Source of the DNA: DASUPK01 sp963763955
GTDB lineage: Bacteria > Actinomycetota > Thermoleophilia > Solirubrobacterales > 70-9
Assembly: GCA_963763955.1 (NCBI GenBank)
Contig: CAVXQP010000025.1
Location: 77,483-141,482 of the forward strand
Length of the DNA stretch: 64,000 bases
Direction of reading: 5' to 3'
Shown here: piece after piece, positions 48,524-56,698 of the stretch
Layout of the letters: each line of letters opens with the position of its first letter
Numbering within the stretch: position 1 is the first letter of the stretch
Position numbers and translations under genes: made by a program
The notes under the pieces: model-generated
Database searches by the model: none
The model's input: only the letters and a program-made list of their open reading frames with translations
What the model was told of the DNA's origin: nothing

Positions 48524-50031
48524 CCGACGGGCCCGGGATCGTCTACCTGGTCGGCGCGGGCCCCGGGGACCCGGGGCTGATGACTACACGGTCACTCGAG
48601 CTGATCGTGGCCGCCGATGTGATCGTTCACGACCGCCTGATCCCAAGCGGCTCCCTGGCGCTCGCCAGGCCCGACGCCGAGCTGCTCTACGTGGGCAAGG
48701 AGCCGGGGTCGGCGAGCGTGGGCCAGGATGAGATCGCCGATCTGCTCATCGATCGCGCTCGGCAGGGCAAAATCGTCGTGCGCCTCAAGGGCGGCGACCC
48801 TTTCGTCTTCGGCCGCGGCGGCGAGGAGGCCGAGGCGCTCGCCGAGGCCGAGATCCCGTTCGAGGTCGTCTCCGGCGTCACGGCGGGTGTCGCCGCACCG
48901 GCCTACGCGGGCATCCCGGTGACCCATCGCGACGACGCCTCCGCGGTCGCCTTCGTCACCGGGCACGAGGACCCCGAGAAGGAGGACTCCGCGCTCGACT
49001 ATGAGGCGCTGGCCGAGTTTCCGGGCACGCTCGTCTTCTACATGGGCGTCAAGGCGCTGCCCCGGATCGCCCAGCGGCTGATCGAGGCGGGGCGGGACGC
49101 GTCGGAGCCGGCCGCGGTCGTCGAGCGGGGCACCCTGCCGGGCCAGCTCACGGTGACCTCCACCCTCGAGGGCATCGCCGCCGCCGTCGAGGAGGCCGGG
49201 ATCAAGCCGCCATCGGTGACCGTGGTCGGCCCGGTCGCCGCGCGGCGAGAGCGGATCGCCTGGCTCGAGCGCCGGCCGCTGCACGGCAAGAAGGTCGTCG
49301 TCACCCGAGCGCGAGCGCAGGCCAGCGAGCTCGCTCGACGGCTCGACGCGCTCGGCGCCGAGTCGATCGAGCTCCCGGCGATCCGTATCGAGCCGCTGAT
49401 CGACTCCGACGAGGTCCGGCGCGCGGTCGAGGCCCTGCATACCTACGCGCTCGTCTGCCTGACCAGCCCCAACGGTGCGCACCTGCTGTTCGAGGCGATG
49501 GCGGCCCAGGGCCGCGACGCCCGCGCCCTGGCCAACGCCAGCGTCGCGGCGATCGGCGCCGGGACCGAGGCCGCCCTCGCGGCGAACGGCGTCCTCGCCG
49601 ACATCGTGCCAGAGCGGTTCGTGGCGGAGGAGCTGGTCGAGGAGCTCGACAAGCTGGAGCTCGCCGGCAAGCCGGTGCTGATCGCTCGCGCCGCCGAGGC
49701 GCGCGAAGTCCTCCCGGACGCGCTTCGCAAACGGGGTGCCGAGGTCGACGTGGTCGCCCTCTACGAGACCGTCGCCGAGGAGCCCGACCCGCAGGCCCTC
49801 GAGCGGGCGCAGGACGCCGACTTCATCACCTTCACCTCGTCCTCGACCGTGAGGAACTTCGTCGAGGCCAGCTCGAACGGCGTGCCCGAGGCCGCCCGGA
49901 TCGTCTCGATCGGGCCGATCACCAGCCAGGCAGCTCGGGAGGCGGGGCTCAGGGTGGACGTCGAGGCGGAACAGCACGACATCGCCGGATTGGTGGACGC
50001 GCTGCTCGGCGCGGCGGCCGAGGGCGAATAG
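48520..50031 (+). CDS. cobA-hemD: Fused uroporphyrinogen-III C-methyltransferase / uroporphyrinogen-III synthase
   Basis: 503 aa. Residues 1-245 are a SAM-dependent CobA/SUMT: VYLVGAGPGDPGLMTTRSLE at the start, then VRLKGGDPFVFGRGGEEAEA, GVTAGVAAPAYAGIPVTHRD and LVFYMGVKALPRIAQ. From about residue 252 (GKKVVVTRARAQASELARRL) a HemD domain follows, with LTSPNGAHLLFEAM and FITFTSSSTVRNFVEA. One protein therefore closes the ring and also diverts uroporphyrinogen III towards sirohaem or cobalamin. Such fusions are common in actinobacteria and clostridia. Overlaps hemC by 4 bp; no hemB or hemL follows here. Confidence 0.93.
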   Translation: MTDGPGIVYLVGAGPGDPGLMTTRSLELIVAADVIVHDRLIPSGSLALARPDAELLYVGKEPGSASVGQDEIADLLIDRARQGKIVVRLKGGDPFVFGRGGEEAEALAEAEIPFEVVSGVTAGVAAPAYAGIPVTHRDDASAVAFVTGHEDPEKEDSALDYEALAEFPGTLVFYMGVKALPRIAQRLIEAGRDASEPAAVVERGTLPGQLTVTSTLEGIAAAVEEAGIKPPSVTVVGPVAARRERIAWLERRPLHGKKVVVTRARAQASELARRLDALGAESIELPAIRIEPLIDSDEVRRAVEALHTYALVCLTSPNGAHLLFEAMAAQGRDARALANASVAAIGAGTEAALAANGVLADIVPERFVAEELVEELDKLELAGKPVLIARAAEAREVLPDALRKRGAEVDVVALYETVAEEPDPQALERAQDADFITFTSSSTVRNFVEASSNGVPEAARIVSIGPITSQAAREAGLRVDVEAEQHDIAGLVDALLGAAAEGE

Positions 50032-50048
50032 CCGCATAGGATCCGCCC

Positions 50049-50864
50049 GTGGCTACGCCGCGGCCGATCACATTCCTCTCCGACTACGGCTACGAGGACG
50101 AGTTCGCTGGCGTGTGCCGGGCGGTGATCTCACAGATCGCCCCCGGCGCGTCGCTGATCGACCTCACCCACGGGATCGCCCGCCAGGACATTCGGCAGGG
50201 CGCCGTGGCCCTCGCCAACGCGCTGCCCTCCTGCCCGCCGGGGGTGCACCTCGCCGTGGTCGACCCTGGTGTCGGTTCCGAGCGCCGGGCTGTCGCCGTG
50301 GCGGCCGCCGAGGGGCGCATCCTGGTCGGCCCGGACAACGGACTGCTCTCCCGCGCCCTCGACCGCCTCGGAGGGGCGCTCGACGCCGTGCAGCTCTCCC
50401 ACTCGCCCTTCCGCCTGGAGCCCGTCTCGGCCACCTTCCACGGGCGCGACCTGTTCGCCCCGGTCGCCGCGCACCTGTCGCTGGGCGCGCACCTCGACGA
50501 GGCCGGCGAGTCGATCGACGCCGGCTCCTTGGTCGAACTCGACCTCCCCATCCCCCGGATCACCGACGGGGAGGTAGTCGCACACGCGATCCACCTGGAC
50601 GGCTATGGCAACGTCACTCTCGATCTCGATGCCTCGATGCTCGCCGACGGTCCCCTGCGGCCGGGCGATGCCCTCGAGGTCCGAGCGCCGGACGGCCGCT
50701 GGGAGGCGGTCTGGGTGGGCACCTTCGTCGACGTCGGACCGGCCGACGTGTTGCTCTTCGAGGACTCCTCAGGCGCGCTCGCGCTCGCCGTCAGCGGCGG
50801 CAACGCGGCCGAATTGATGGACCTCCGCACGGACAGCGAGGTCACCCTCCGCCCACTGAAGTAG
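50049..50864 (+). CDS. SAM hydrolase/SAM-hydroxide adenosyltransferase family (DUF62)
   Basis: 271 aa from GTG 50049, 17 bp after cobA/hemD. Family motifs: TFLSDYGYEDEFAGVCRAVI near the N-terminus, LIDLTHGIARQDIRQGAVAL near 37, LAVVDPGVGSERRAVAVAA near 68, VGPDNGLLSRAL near 95 and FHGRDLFAPVAAHLS near 137. DUF62 enzymes, relatives of fluorinase and chlorinase, break SAM with water to adenosine and methionine. The fluorinase-specific residues are not evident. Sitting directly after a SAM-consuming methyltransferase is suggestive but unproven. The stop shares one base with the birA start (TAGTG). Confidence 0.9.
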   Translation: MATPRPITFLSDYGYEDEFAGVCRAVISQIAPGASLIDLTHGIARQDIRQGAVALANALPSCPPGVHLAVVDPGVGSERRAVAVAAAEGRILVGPDNGLLSRALDRLGGALDAVQLSHSPFRLEPVSATFHGRDLFAPVAAHLSLGAHLDEAGESIDAGSLVELDLPIPRITDGEVVAHAIHLDGYGNVTLDLDASMLADGPLRPGDALEVRAPDGRWEAVWVGTFVDVGPADVLLFEDSSGALALAVSGGNAAELMDLRTDSEVTLRPLK

Positions 50865-51601
50865 TGGAGCTCGGGGCCCCCCACCGCCACTTCCGCCGCA
50901 CCGACTCGACCAACGAGCGGGCCAGGGAGCTGGCGCTCTCAGGCGCCTCCGGCGGGCTCGTGGTGACGGCGGAAGAGCAGACCTCAGGGCGGGGCCGGCG
51001 GGGTACCGCGTGGTTCGCGCCGCCAGGATCCTCCCTCCTCTACTCCGCCTTGATGCGGCCTTTCGTCGCCGGCGATGCCCCGCTGCTGCCGCTGGCGGTC
51101 CCGCTCGCCGTCTGCGAGGCCGCCGAGTCGGTGGCACCGGTCCGCTGCCGCGTCAAGTGGCCCAACGACGTGTGGATCGACGAGCGAAAGGTCGCCGGTG
51201 TGCTGGTCGAGGCGCGCCCCGACGAGGGCTGGGCGGTGATCGGGGTCGGGGTCAACGTCGCCGTCGCTCCCGGGGACTTCCCGCCGGAGCTCCGCGAGAC
51301 CGCCACCTCGCTGATGCCCAGCGAGGCCGAGGGCGGTCTGCCGCCGGGAGGCGCCCCGAGCGTCCGGCCCCTGCTCGCCGCGCTCAACCACTCACTCGGC
51401 CGCTGGCTCGAGACTTCGGACGACGAGGTGCTGAGCTCCTACCGGGCCCGGGATGCGCTCGCGGGCAAACGGATCTCCTGGGACGGCGGCGAGGGCGTGG
51501 TCAAGGAAGTCGACGAGCACGGCCACCTGATGATCGAGAGGGACGACGGAGAGAGATTGGCGCTGGGCGCAGGTGAGGTCCACCTCGCCATGGAGGGGTG
51601 A
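50864..51601 (+). CDS. birA: Biotin-[acetyl-CoA-carboxylase] ligase
   Basis: 245 aa from GTG 50864. Catalytic domain only, with no N-terminal HTH: HFRRTDSTNERARELA at the start, the biotinyl-AMP loop EEQTSGRGRRGTAWFAPPGS near residue 38, then RVKWPNDVWIDERKVAGVLV and GVGVNVAVAP. The C-terminal SH3-like cap reads KRISWDGGEGVVKEVDEHG. It attaches biotin to carboxylases. This monofunctional form does not repress transcription. It converges on the helicase gene with 1 bp between stops. Confidence 0.93.
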   Translation: MELGAPHRHFRRTDSTNERARELALSGASGGLVVTAEEQTSGRGRRGTAWFAPPGSSLLYSALMRPFVAGDAPLLPLAVPLAVCEAAESVAPVRCRVKWPNDVWIDERKVAGVLVEARPDEGWAVIGVGVNVAVAPGDFPPELRETATSLMPSEAEGGLPPGGAPSVRPLLAALNHSLGRWLETSDDEVLSSYRARDALAGKRISWDGGEGVVKEVDEHGHLMIERDDGERLALGAGEVHLAMEG

Positions 51602-51602
51602 G

Positions 51603-54212
51603 TCAGCTCTCGTCGGCCGCCTCGGCGGCCTCCAGCTCCTCGTCGGCCTCGGGCCCGGAGCCGTTGTCGCTGTCGGTGACCTCGAGGTCGTCGACCTCGA
51701 GGTCCTCGTCTCGCTCGTCCTCGCGCTCGGCCTCGGCCGTCGCCTCCGCGGCCTTGCCGTTCCTCGCGACGGAGCCCCCATCCTGCGATGAGCCCTTGCG
51801 CTTGCGACGGCGACGGCGTCCGCCGGCCTTCGGGAAGTTGCGAAGCAGCTCGCGGGCGACGGCGGACGGCTTGCGGGCGGCGCGCATCCGCGCTCCGCGC
51901 AGAACCTCCTCGCCCTCGGGCGTGTGGGCGACTCCGGCGGCGAGCAGGGCGGCCGCCAGGCGGCGGTCCTGGTTGCGGGCGGCATGGACCAGCCGGCGTG
52001 CGTTGCGGCCATGCGCCCGGCCGGATGAGTTGACCAGTAGGCCGAGGAGCCGCTTGGTCTCGGGCCAGCGCTGCACCGCGTACTCCTCGTGCAGATCGCG
52101 GGTGTACTCGGCGAGGCGCCAGACCCAGGCCTGAGCCTGGTCACGGCGGCCGATGCGCCGCTCGGCGAGGGCCTCGAGCAGGACCTTGGTCCCCGCGCGG
52201 CGATCATCGCGAGACCAGGTCCCGACCGTGTCGATCGCGTCGTCGAACGCGTCAGCGTCGCGCAGCGCGGCGATCTCCGCCAGGGCCTTGATCCGCAGCT
52301 GCTGGTTGCGGTTGCGCTGCACGCAGGTGAGCAGGAAGCGGCGGCGGAGCTCCTTGGTCGTGTCGTGCTGGAGCATCGCCTTCGCGCGCCGCCAGCCGGA
52401 GGGATTGACCCGGGCGCCGGCGAGCGCAGCCCAGACGTGCTGCTCGGAGTGGTTCAGGTTCTCGACGGCGATCCGCCAGAGCTCGCGCTCGAGCACCCGC
52501 AGCCGCCGGTTGGAATCATCGGAGACCGGCACGACGCGCTTCTCGACCCGGACCCGGCGGCCGCGGCCTCGCCTCACCGGCCCGACGACGATCGCGCCGC
52601 CGCGGTAGACGTCGCGGTCGAGGAGGCTGTGCAGGGTGACGATGGTCTCGTCGTGGGTGGTCGCCGGGTGGACGAAGTCGATCACCAGGCCCGCCTCCTT
52701 GCCCGGATTGCGGCGGGTGACGCGGCCGACGCGCTGCTGGTACACGCGGCGCGAGGCGGTCGGGGCCAGGTGCATGCAGATGGTCGCCCTCGGGGAGTTC
52801 CAGCCCTCGGCGAGCAGCATCGCGTTGCACAACACATCGACTTCGCCTCGTTCAAATCCAGCCAGGATCTCGGCCAACTCGCGCTTCGGCGTCTCACCGG
52901 AGACGGCGCGGGCGTTGATGCCGGCGACCTGGAAGGCCTTGGCGACGTTGTTCGCGTGCTTGACGCCGGCGGTGTAGACGACGCCGGGAACGCGGCGGAA
53001 GCGCGAGCGGTAGAGGTCCGCGATCGCGACGTTGAAGGGTGTCTGGTCGAGGAGCTTGGCCAGCTCCTCCTGGTCGAAGTCCTGGTCCACCTCGCCCTTG
53101 CGCAGCGGGACCTTGGCGATGGTGCGCACGCCGGGCCCGGGGGGAATCCGCACGCAGCGCAGCGGGGCGATCACGCCGCGCCGCGCCGCCTGGGCGAGGT
53201 CGAAGCGGGAGGTCTGAGTCGGGAAGAGATCGGCGACGTGGCGGGCGATCAGCGCGCCGGTGGCGGTCATGCCGATGAAGACCGGGCCGATCCAGGCGCG
53301 GATGCAGCCGCTCGTCTTCTCGCCGAGCGCCGTGTGTGCCTCGTCGCAGATGACGATCGAGTAGGCGTCGGAGATCCGGCCCGCATTGCGGACGAACCAC
53401 TGGTAGGTCTCGACGGTGACCGGGCCGTATGGGTGATCGGCGCCGTCGAGCAGCGGCGGGGAGAGTCTGTCGGCGTAGCCGCGGTCGGAGATCTCGCCGA
53501 TGAACTGGTCGACGAGGTTTCGGCGGTGGGTGAGGATCAGGATGCCGCCGGTGCGGGAGGCCTCGATGAAGCCGACGGCGGCGACGGTCTTGCCGGCGCC
53601 GGTCGCGTGCTCGAACCAGAAGCGCCGGCTGGCGCCCGGGTCATCGGGAGCCTCCTCGACGATGTCCTCGTCCTCGTCGCCGGTCCAGTCCTCGGCCTCC
53701 TCCTCCTCGGTTGCCTCCTCCTCGTCCTCGGCTTCCCCCTCCTCGAGGGCCTCGTCCCCACCCTCGGTGCCGGCACCGTTCTCAGAGGGCTCGGCCCTGG
53801 CAGCAGTCGCGGCCGGGGCGCCGCCATTCCCGTTGCCGGTCCAGGGGTGGCCGTTGAGGCGCTCCTGGATGTCGGCGATCATCGCCGCGAGGGTGCCGGA
53901 GAGCGCGTCGACCTGGTGGGGGTCGAGCTCGGCGCCGTCGGCGAGGTGCGGATGCTCCTCGGAGAGCAAGCGCTCGAGGCCGAGCAGGAGGGAGAAGTCG
54001 CGGCGCCACTCGATCGAGGGCGCCTCGCGGCCCTCGTCGATCTCCGCGAGCGCGGCGTCCAGCGCCCTGCGCCGCGGGGTGCCCTCGGACAGGTCCTTCG
54101 GCTTCTCGCCCTCGAGCAGGAACGGCTCGCGGGCGAACTCGCGGGCTCGCCCGATGTCGGCGCTCGTAGGCGCCTTTGCCGCTTTGGCGGCCGGCTTGGT
54201 GTCTTCAGCCAT
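51603..54212 (-). CDS. SF2 DEAD/DEAH-box helicase with acidic inserts
   Basis: 869 aa from ATG 54212. N-terminal 140 residues are a helical domain of unknown type. About 145-195 is an almost purely Glu/Asp stretch. The helicase core then starts: Walker A FEHATGAGKTVAAVGFIEA near 205, motif II VICDEAHTAL near 289, motif III FIGMTATGA, then the second RecA domain with EGWNSPRATICMHLAPTA and motif VI VYQQRVGRVTRRNPGKEAG. The C-terminal 350 residues are helical and Arg-rich with a KRKGSS-type basic patch and a second acidic tail. It resembles SSL2/type-III-restriction-like ATPases; role unknown, perhaps RNA or DNA remodelling. A 9-bp hairpin lies in its leader. Confidence 0.82.
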   Translation of the reverse strand: MAEDTKPAAKAAKAPTSADIGRAREFAREPFLLEGEKPKDLSEGTPRRRALDAALAEIDEGREAPSIEWRRDFSLLLGLERLLSEEHPHLADGAELDPHQVDALSGTLAAMIADIQERLNGHPWTGNGNGGAPAATAARAEPSENGAGTEGGDEALEEGEAEDEEEATEEEEAEDWTGDEDEDIVEEAPDDPGASRRFWFEHATGAGKTVAAVGFIEASRTGGILILTHRRNLVDQFIGEISDRGYADRLSPPLLDGADHPYGPVTVETYQWFVRNAGRISDAYSIVICDEAHTALGEKTSGCIRAWIGPVFIGMTATGALIARHVADLFPTQTSRFDLAQAARRGVIAPLRCVRIPPGPGVRTIAKVPLRKGEVDQDFDQEELAKLLDQTPFNVAIADLYRSRFRRVPGVVYTAGVKHANNVAKAFQVAGINARAVSGETPKRELAEILAGFERGEVDVLCNAMLLAEGWNSPRATICMHLAPTASRRVYQQRVGRVTRRNPGKEAGLVIDFVHPATTHDETIVTLHSLLDRDVYRGGAIVVGPVRRGRGRRVRVEKRVVPVSDDSNRRLRVLERELWRIAVENLNHSEQHVWAALAGARVNPSGWRRAKAMLQHDTTKELRRRFLLTCVQRNRNQQLRIKALAEIAALRDADAFDDAIDTVGTWSRDDRRAGTKVLLEALAERRIGRRDQAQAWVWRLAEYTRDLHEEYAVQRWPETKRLLGLLVNSSGRAHGRNARRLVHAARNQDRRLAAALLAAGVAHTPEGEEVLRGARMRAARKPSAVARELLRNFPKAGGRRRRRKRKGSSQDGGSVARNGKAAEATAEAEREDERDEDLEVDDLEVTDSDNGSGPEADEELEAAEAADES

Positions 54213-54233
54213 TCGAGGCTCTCTGATCGCGCC

Positions 54234-54265
54234 GCTCCCCGCGAATCGAAAGGATGGCGGGGAGC
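54234..54265 (-). promoter_or_regulatory. Leader hairpin of the helicase gene
   Basis: GCTCCCCGC and GCGGGGAGC form a perfect 9-bp inverted repeat with a 14-nt loop, ending 22 bp before the helicase ATG on the minus strand. In RNA it would be a stable 5'-leader stem that could tune translation of a helicase able to unwind it; this is inference. Confidence 0.45.
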
Positions 54266-54322
54266 ATGTGGCCTGATCACGGGAGACACCCGAGATACGG
54301 CTCTCCGCTCCGGGCTCTCCCT

Positions 54323-54345
54323 TGGTCCAGGAACTCGATGGACCA
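54323..54345. promoter_or_regulatory. Inverted repeat upstream of the TlpA-like gene
   Basis: TGGTCCA-N9-TGGACCA, a perfect 7-bp inverted repeat, in the 175-bp region shared by the divergent helicase and TlpA-like genes. A protein-binding site is plausible; no regulator gene is adjacent. Confidence 0.4.
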
Positions 54346-54387
54346 GTTGCAATTAAAGCACTCTTGACCCACGACCCGTATGCACCA

Positions 54388-54987
54388 ATGGTGATTTCCG
54401 CCAACTGCACGAGACGAGCCGCCCGCGCAGCGCTCGCTGTGGCGGCCCTGGCGACGGTCGTGCTCGTCGCCGGCTGCGGGGGATCGGGCGCCGGCAATCC
54501 GGACAGCCGCATCTCGGCCCAGCAGGCGACCCAGCCGATCTCGTCAGCCCCCCCTCAGCTCGCCTCCATCCGCGCCCAGGGAAACCAGCTGCTGAGCGGC
54601 GGCTCGGATGCCTTCGACCAGCGGCTCCAGGGCCTCCATGGCATCCCGGTCGTGGTCAACAAGTGGGCCTCATGGTGCGGTCCCTGCCGCTTCGAGTTCC
54701 CCTGGTTCCAGTCCCTGGCCGAGAAGCGGGGTGGGCAGATCGCCTTCCTCGGGGTCAACTCCAACGACTCGGACGGCACCGCGAAGCAGTTCCTCAGCGA
54801 GCTGCCCCTGCCGTATCCCTCTTACAGCGACCCGGATTTGCAGATCGCCCAGGACCTCGGGGGGCCGCCGCAGGCGTTCCCGACGACGACCTACTACGAC
54901 CGCAGCGGCAAGCAGGTCTTCAGCCATCCGGGCGTCTATGCGAACGAGCAAGAGCTGATCGCCGATGTCAACCGGTACGCGGGATAA
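54388..54987 (+). CDS. TlpA/ResA-like thiol-disulphide lipoprotein
   Basis: 199 aa from ATG 54388. A signal peptide with lipobox (ATVVLVAGCGGS) anchors it outside the membrane. The thioredoxin fold carries VVVNKWASWCGPCRFEFPWF, with WCGPC near residue 95, and the cis-Pro region GPPQAFPTTTYYDRSGKQV. Extracytoplasmic TlpA/ResA proteins reduce apocytochrome c before haem attachment, which suits the ccm genes some 8 kb away, although it is not in that operon. A role in oxidative folding is the alternative. NfeD follows after 7 bp. Confidence 0.88.
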   Translation: MVISANCTRRAARAALAVAALATVVLVAGCGGSGAGNPDSRISAQQATQPISSAPPQLASIRAQGNQLLSGGSDAFDQRLQGLHGIPVVVNKWASWCGPCRFEFPWFQSLAEKRGGQIAFLGVNSNDSDGTAKQFLSELPLPYPSYSDPDLQIAQDLGGPPQAFPTTTYYDRSGKQVFSHPGVYANEQELIADVNRYAG

Positions 54988-54994
54988 TGACTCC

Positions 54995-55465
54995 ATGACC
55001 GCGCTCGCCATCGCACTGCTGGTGGCGGCGGTGTTCCTCTTCATCGCCGAGGCGCACGCGCCGACGACGGTCCTGGGGCTGCTCGGGGTGGGCTGCCTGG
55101 TAGGCGCGGGATTCGCCTGGCGCGACGCCGGCCACGACCTGCCGGTCGCCGCGATCGTGCTCGCCGGGATCATTCTCGCGGGCTTCATCGTCTTCGCCAG
55201 CCGGAAGGCGATCGCCGCCCAGCGAGATCAGCCGGTGCGAACGGGCTGGGAGCAGCTGATCGGCGAGGTCGGCGAGGTGCGCGAGCCGCTGAACCCGGAG
55301 GGACAGATCTACGTCGATGGCGCTCTCTGGCGCGCCCGGGTTGCGGACGGCGGAAGCACGATCGACCCAGGCACTAGAGTGCGCATCAAGTCGGTGGACG
55401 GCCTGACGCTGGAGGTCGAGCCCGCTCCCGACCGTGACCCGGCAAGCGCCGAGAAAGAGGCCTAA
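54995..55465 (+). CDS. NfeD-family short membrane protein
   Basis: 156 aa from ATG 54995. Two or three N-terminal membrane helices (LAIALLVAAVFLFIAEAHAP, then VAAIVLAGIILAGFIVFA) are followed by a small OB-fold domain (LIGEVGEVREPLNPEGQIYV, then RVRIKSVDGLTLEVEP). This is the short NfeD form (NfeD1b) without the serine protease part. It lies 5 bp before a slipin/stomatin gene, the standard partner. Confidence 0.9.
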   Translation: MTALAIALLVAAVFLFIAEAHAPTTVLGLLGVGCLVGAGFAWRDAGHDLPVAAIVLAGIILAGFIVFASRKAIAAQRDQPVRTGWEQLIGEVGEVREPLNPEGQIYVDGALWRARVADGGSTIDPGTRVRIKSVDGLTLEVEPAPDRDPASAEKEA

Positions 55466-55470
55466 CAGAC

Positions 55471-56238
55471 ATGGCAATAGCGATCGGAATTGTCGTTGTC
55501 GTCGTGCTCTTCGTTCTGTTCTTCCTCGGCTCCGCCGTTCGGGTGCTGCGGGAGTACGAACGTGGCGTGATCTTCCGGCTCGGCAGGCTGATCGCCCAGA
55601 AAGGCCCCGGCTTGATCCTGCTCATTCCGGTGATCGACCGGATGGTCCGCGTCGACCTGCGGACGGTGACGCTCAACATCCCTCCGCAGGAGGTGATCAC
55701 CCGCGACAACGTCCCGGCCCGGGTGAACGCCGTCGCCTACTTCCGGGTGATCGATCCCAACAAGGCAATCGTCGAGGTCGAGAACTTCCTGCTCGCCACC
55801 TCGCAGATCTCACAGACCACCCTGCGCTCGGTGCTCGGAAAGGCCGACCTCGACCAGCTGCTCGCCGAGCGCGAGCGCCTCAACGAGGACCTGCAGAAGA
55901 TCATCGACGAGCAGACCGAGCCCTGGGGAGTGAAGGTCAGCACCGTCGAGATCAAGGACGTCGAGATCCCCGAGCAGATGCAGCGGGCGATGGCCCGCCA
56001 GGCGGAGGCCGAGCGAGAGCGGCGCGCCAAGATCATCAACTCCGAGGGCGAATACCAGGCGGCGGAGAAGCTCGCGCAGGCCGCGGACATCATCTCCAAG
56101 AACCCGGCCACCCTCCAGCTGCGCTATCTGCAGACCCTGCTCGAGATGGGCGTCAACCAGAACACGACGATCGTCTTCCCGCTTCCGATCGACCTGATTG
56201 AGGCGTTCACGGCGATGGCAAAAGCCAACAGCAAGTGA
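55471..56238 (+). CDS. Slipin (stomatin/prohibitin SPFH protein)
   Basis: 255 aa. An N-terminal membrane helix (IGIVVVVVLFVLFFLGSAVR) precedes the SPFH domain (EYERGVIFRLGRLIAQKGPG, then VDLRTVTLNIPPQEVITRDN and VNAVAYFRVIDPNKAIVEVE). A coiled-coil (RQAEAERERRAKIINSEGEY) and C-terminal QNTTIVFPLPIDLIEAF follow. Slipins form membrane scaffolds together with NfeD. The last 41 bp overlap the longest reading of the next gene. Confidence 0.93.
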   Translation: MAIAIGIVVVVVLFVLFFLGSAVRVLREYERGVIFRLGRLIAQKGPGLILLIPVIDRMVRVDLRTVTLNIPPQEVITRDNVPARVNAVAYFRVIDPNKAIVEVENFLLATSQISQTTLRSVLGKADLDQLLAERERLNEDLQKIIDEQTEPWGVKVSTVEIKDVEIPEQMQRAMARQAEAERERRAKIINSEGEYQAAEKLAQAADIISKNPATLQLRYLQTLLEMGVNQNTTIVFPLPIDLIEAFTAMAKANSK

Positions 56239-56698
56239 CCGCGACTCCGCCCACGCGGGCTGCCGTCTGACCGTCACCGTTCGCCCCGCACGCGACTCGG
56301 CAGAGATCGAGGCTGCGATGGAGCTTCGCGTCGAGGTCTTCGTGGATGAACAGGGTGTCGACCCCGGAGAAGAGCTCGACGATCTCGACGCCGAGTCCAG
56401 CCAGATCGTCGCCCTCGACGAATCCGGTGTGATCGCGACCTGTCGCTTGCGATATCCGGAGGAGGCGGTCTGCAAGCTGGAGCGGATGGTCGTCAAGCGG
56501 CGGTACCGCAAGCAGGGCGTCGGGGCGAGCTTGCTCGCGCGAGCTGAGGCCGAGGCGCGGGAGCACGGAGCCTCGACGATGGTGCTCAACGCCCAGCGGC
56601 GGGCCGAGGCCTTTTACGCCGCCAACGGATACGTCGCGGAGGGCGAGCCCTTCCTGGACGCCGGGATCGAGCACGTCCGGATGACGAAGGCCCTCTAG
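56198..56698 (+). CDS. GNAT-family acetyltransferase
   Basis: Up to 166 aa. The domain starts at LTVTVRPARDSAEIEAAMEL, so the true start is probably near CTG 56267 after the slipin stop; ATG 56198 would overlap slipin by 41 bp and adds a Ser/Arg string. Acetyl-CoA site: LERMVVKRRYRKQGVGASLL (the RxxGxG/A loop) near residue 97, then TMVLNAQRRAEAFYAANGYV. The pattern resembles ElaA-like acetyltransferases (LRVEVFVDEQGVDPGEELDD). Substrate unknown. Confidence 0.82.
   Translation: MRRSRRWQKPTASDRDSAHAGCRLTVTVRPARDSAEIEAAMELRVEVFVDEQGVDPGEELDDLDAESSQIVALDESGVIATCRLRYPEEAVCKLERMVVKRRYRKQGVGASLLARAEAEAREHGASTMVLNAQRRAEAFYAANGYVAEGEPFLDAGIEHVRMTKAL

Noticed and set aside
52089..54356. 755-codon open frame opposite the SF2 helicase
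   Set aside because: Antisense shadow; the real helicase on the minus strand has all ATPase motifs and a clear start.
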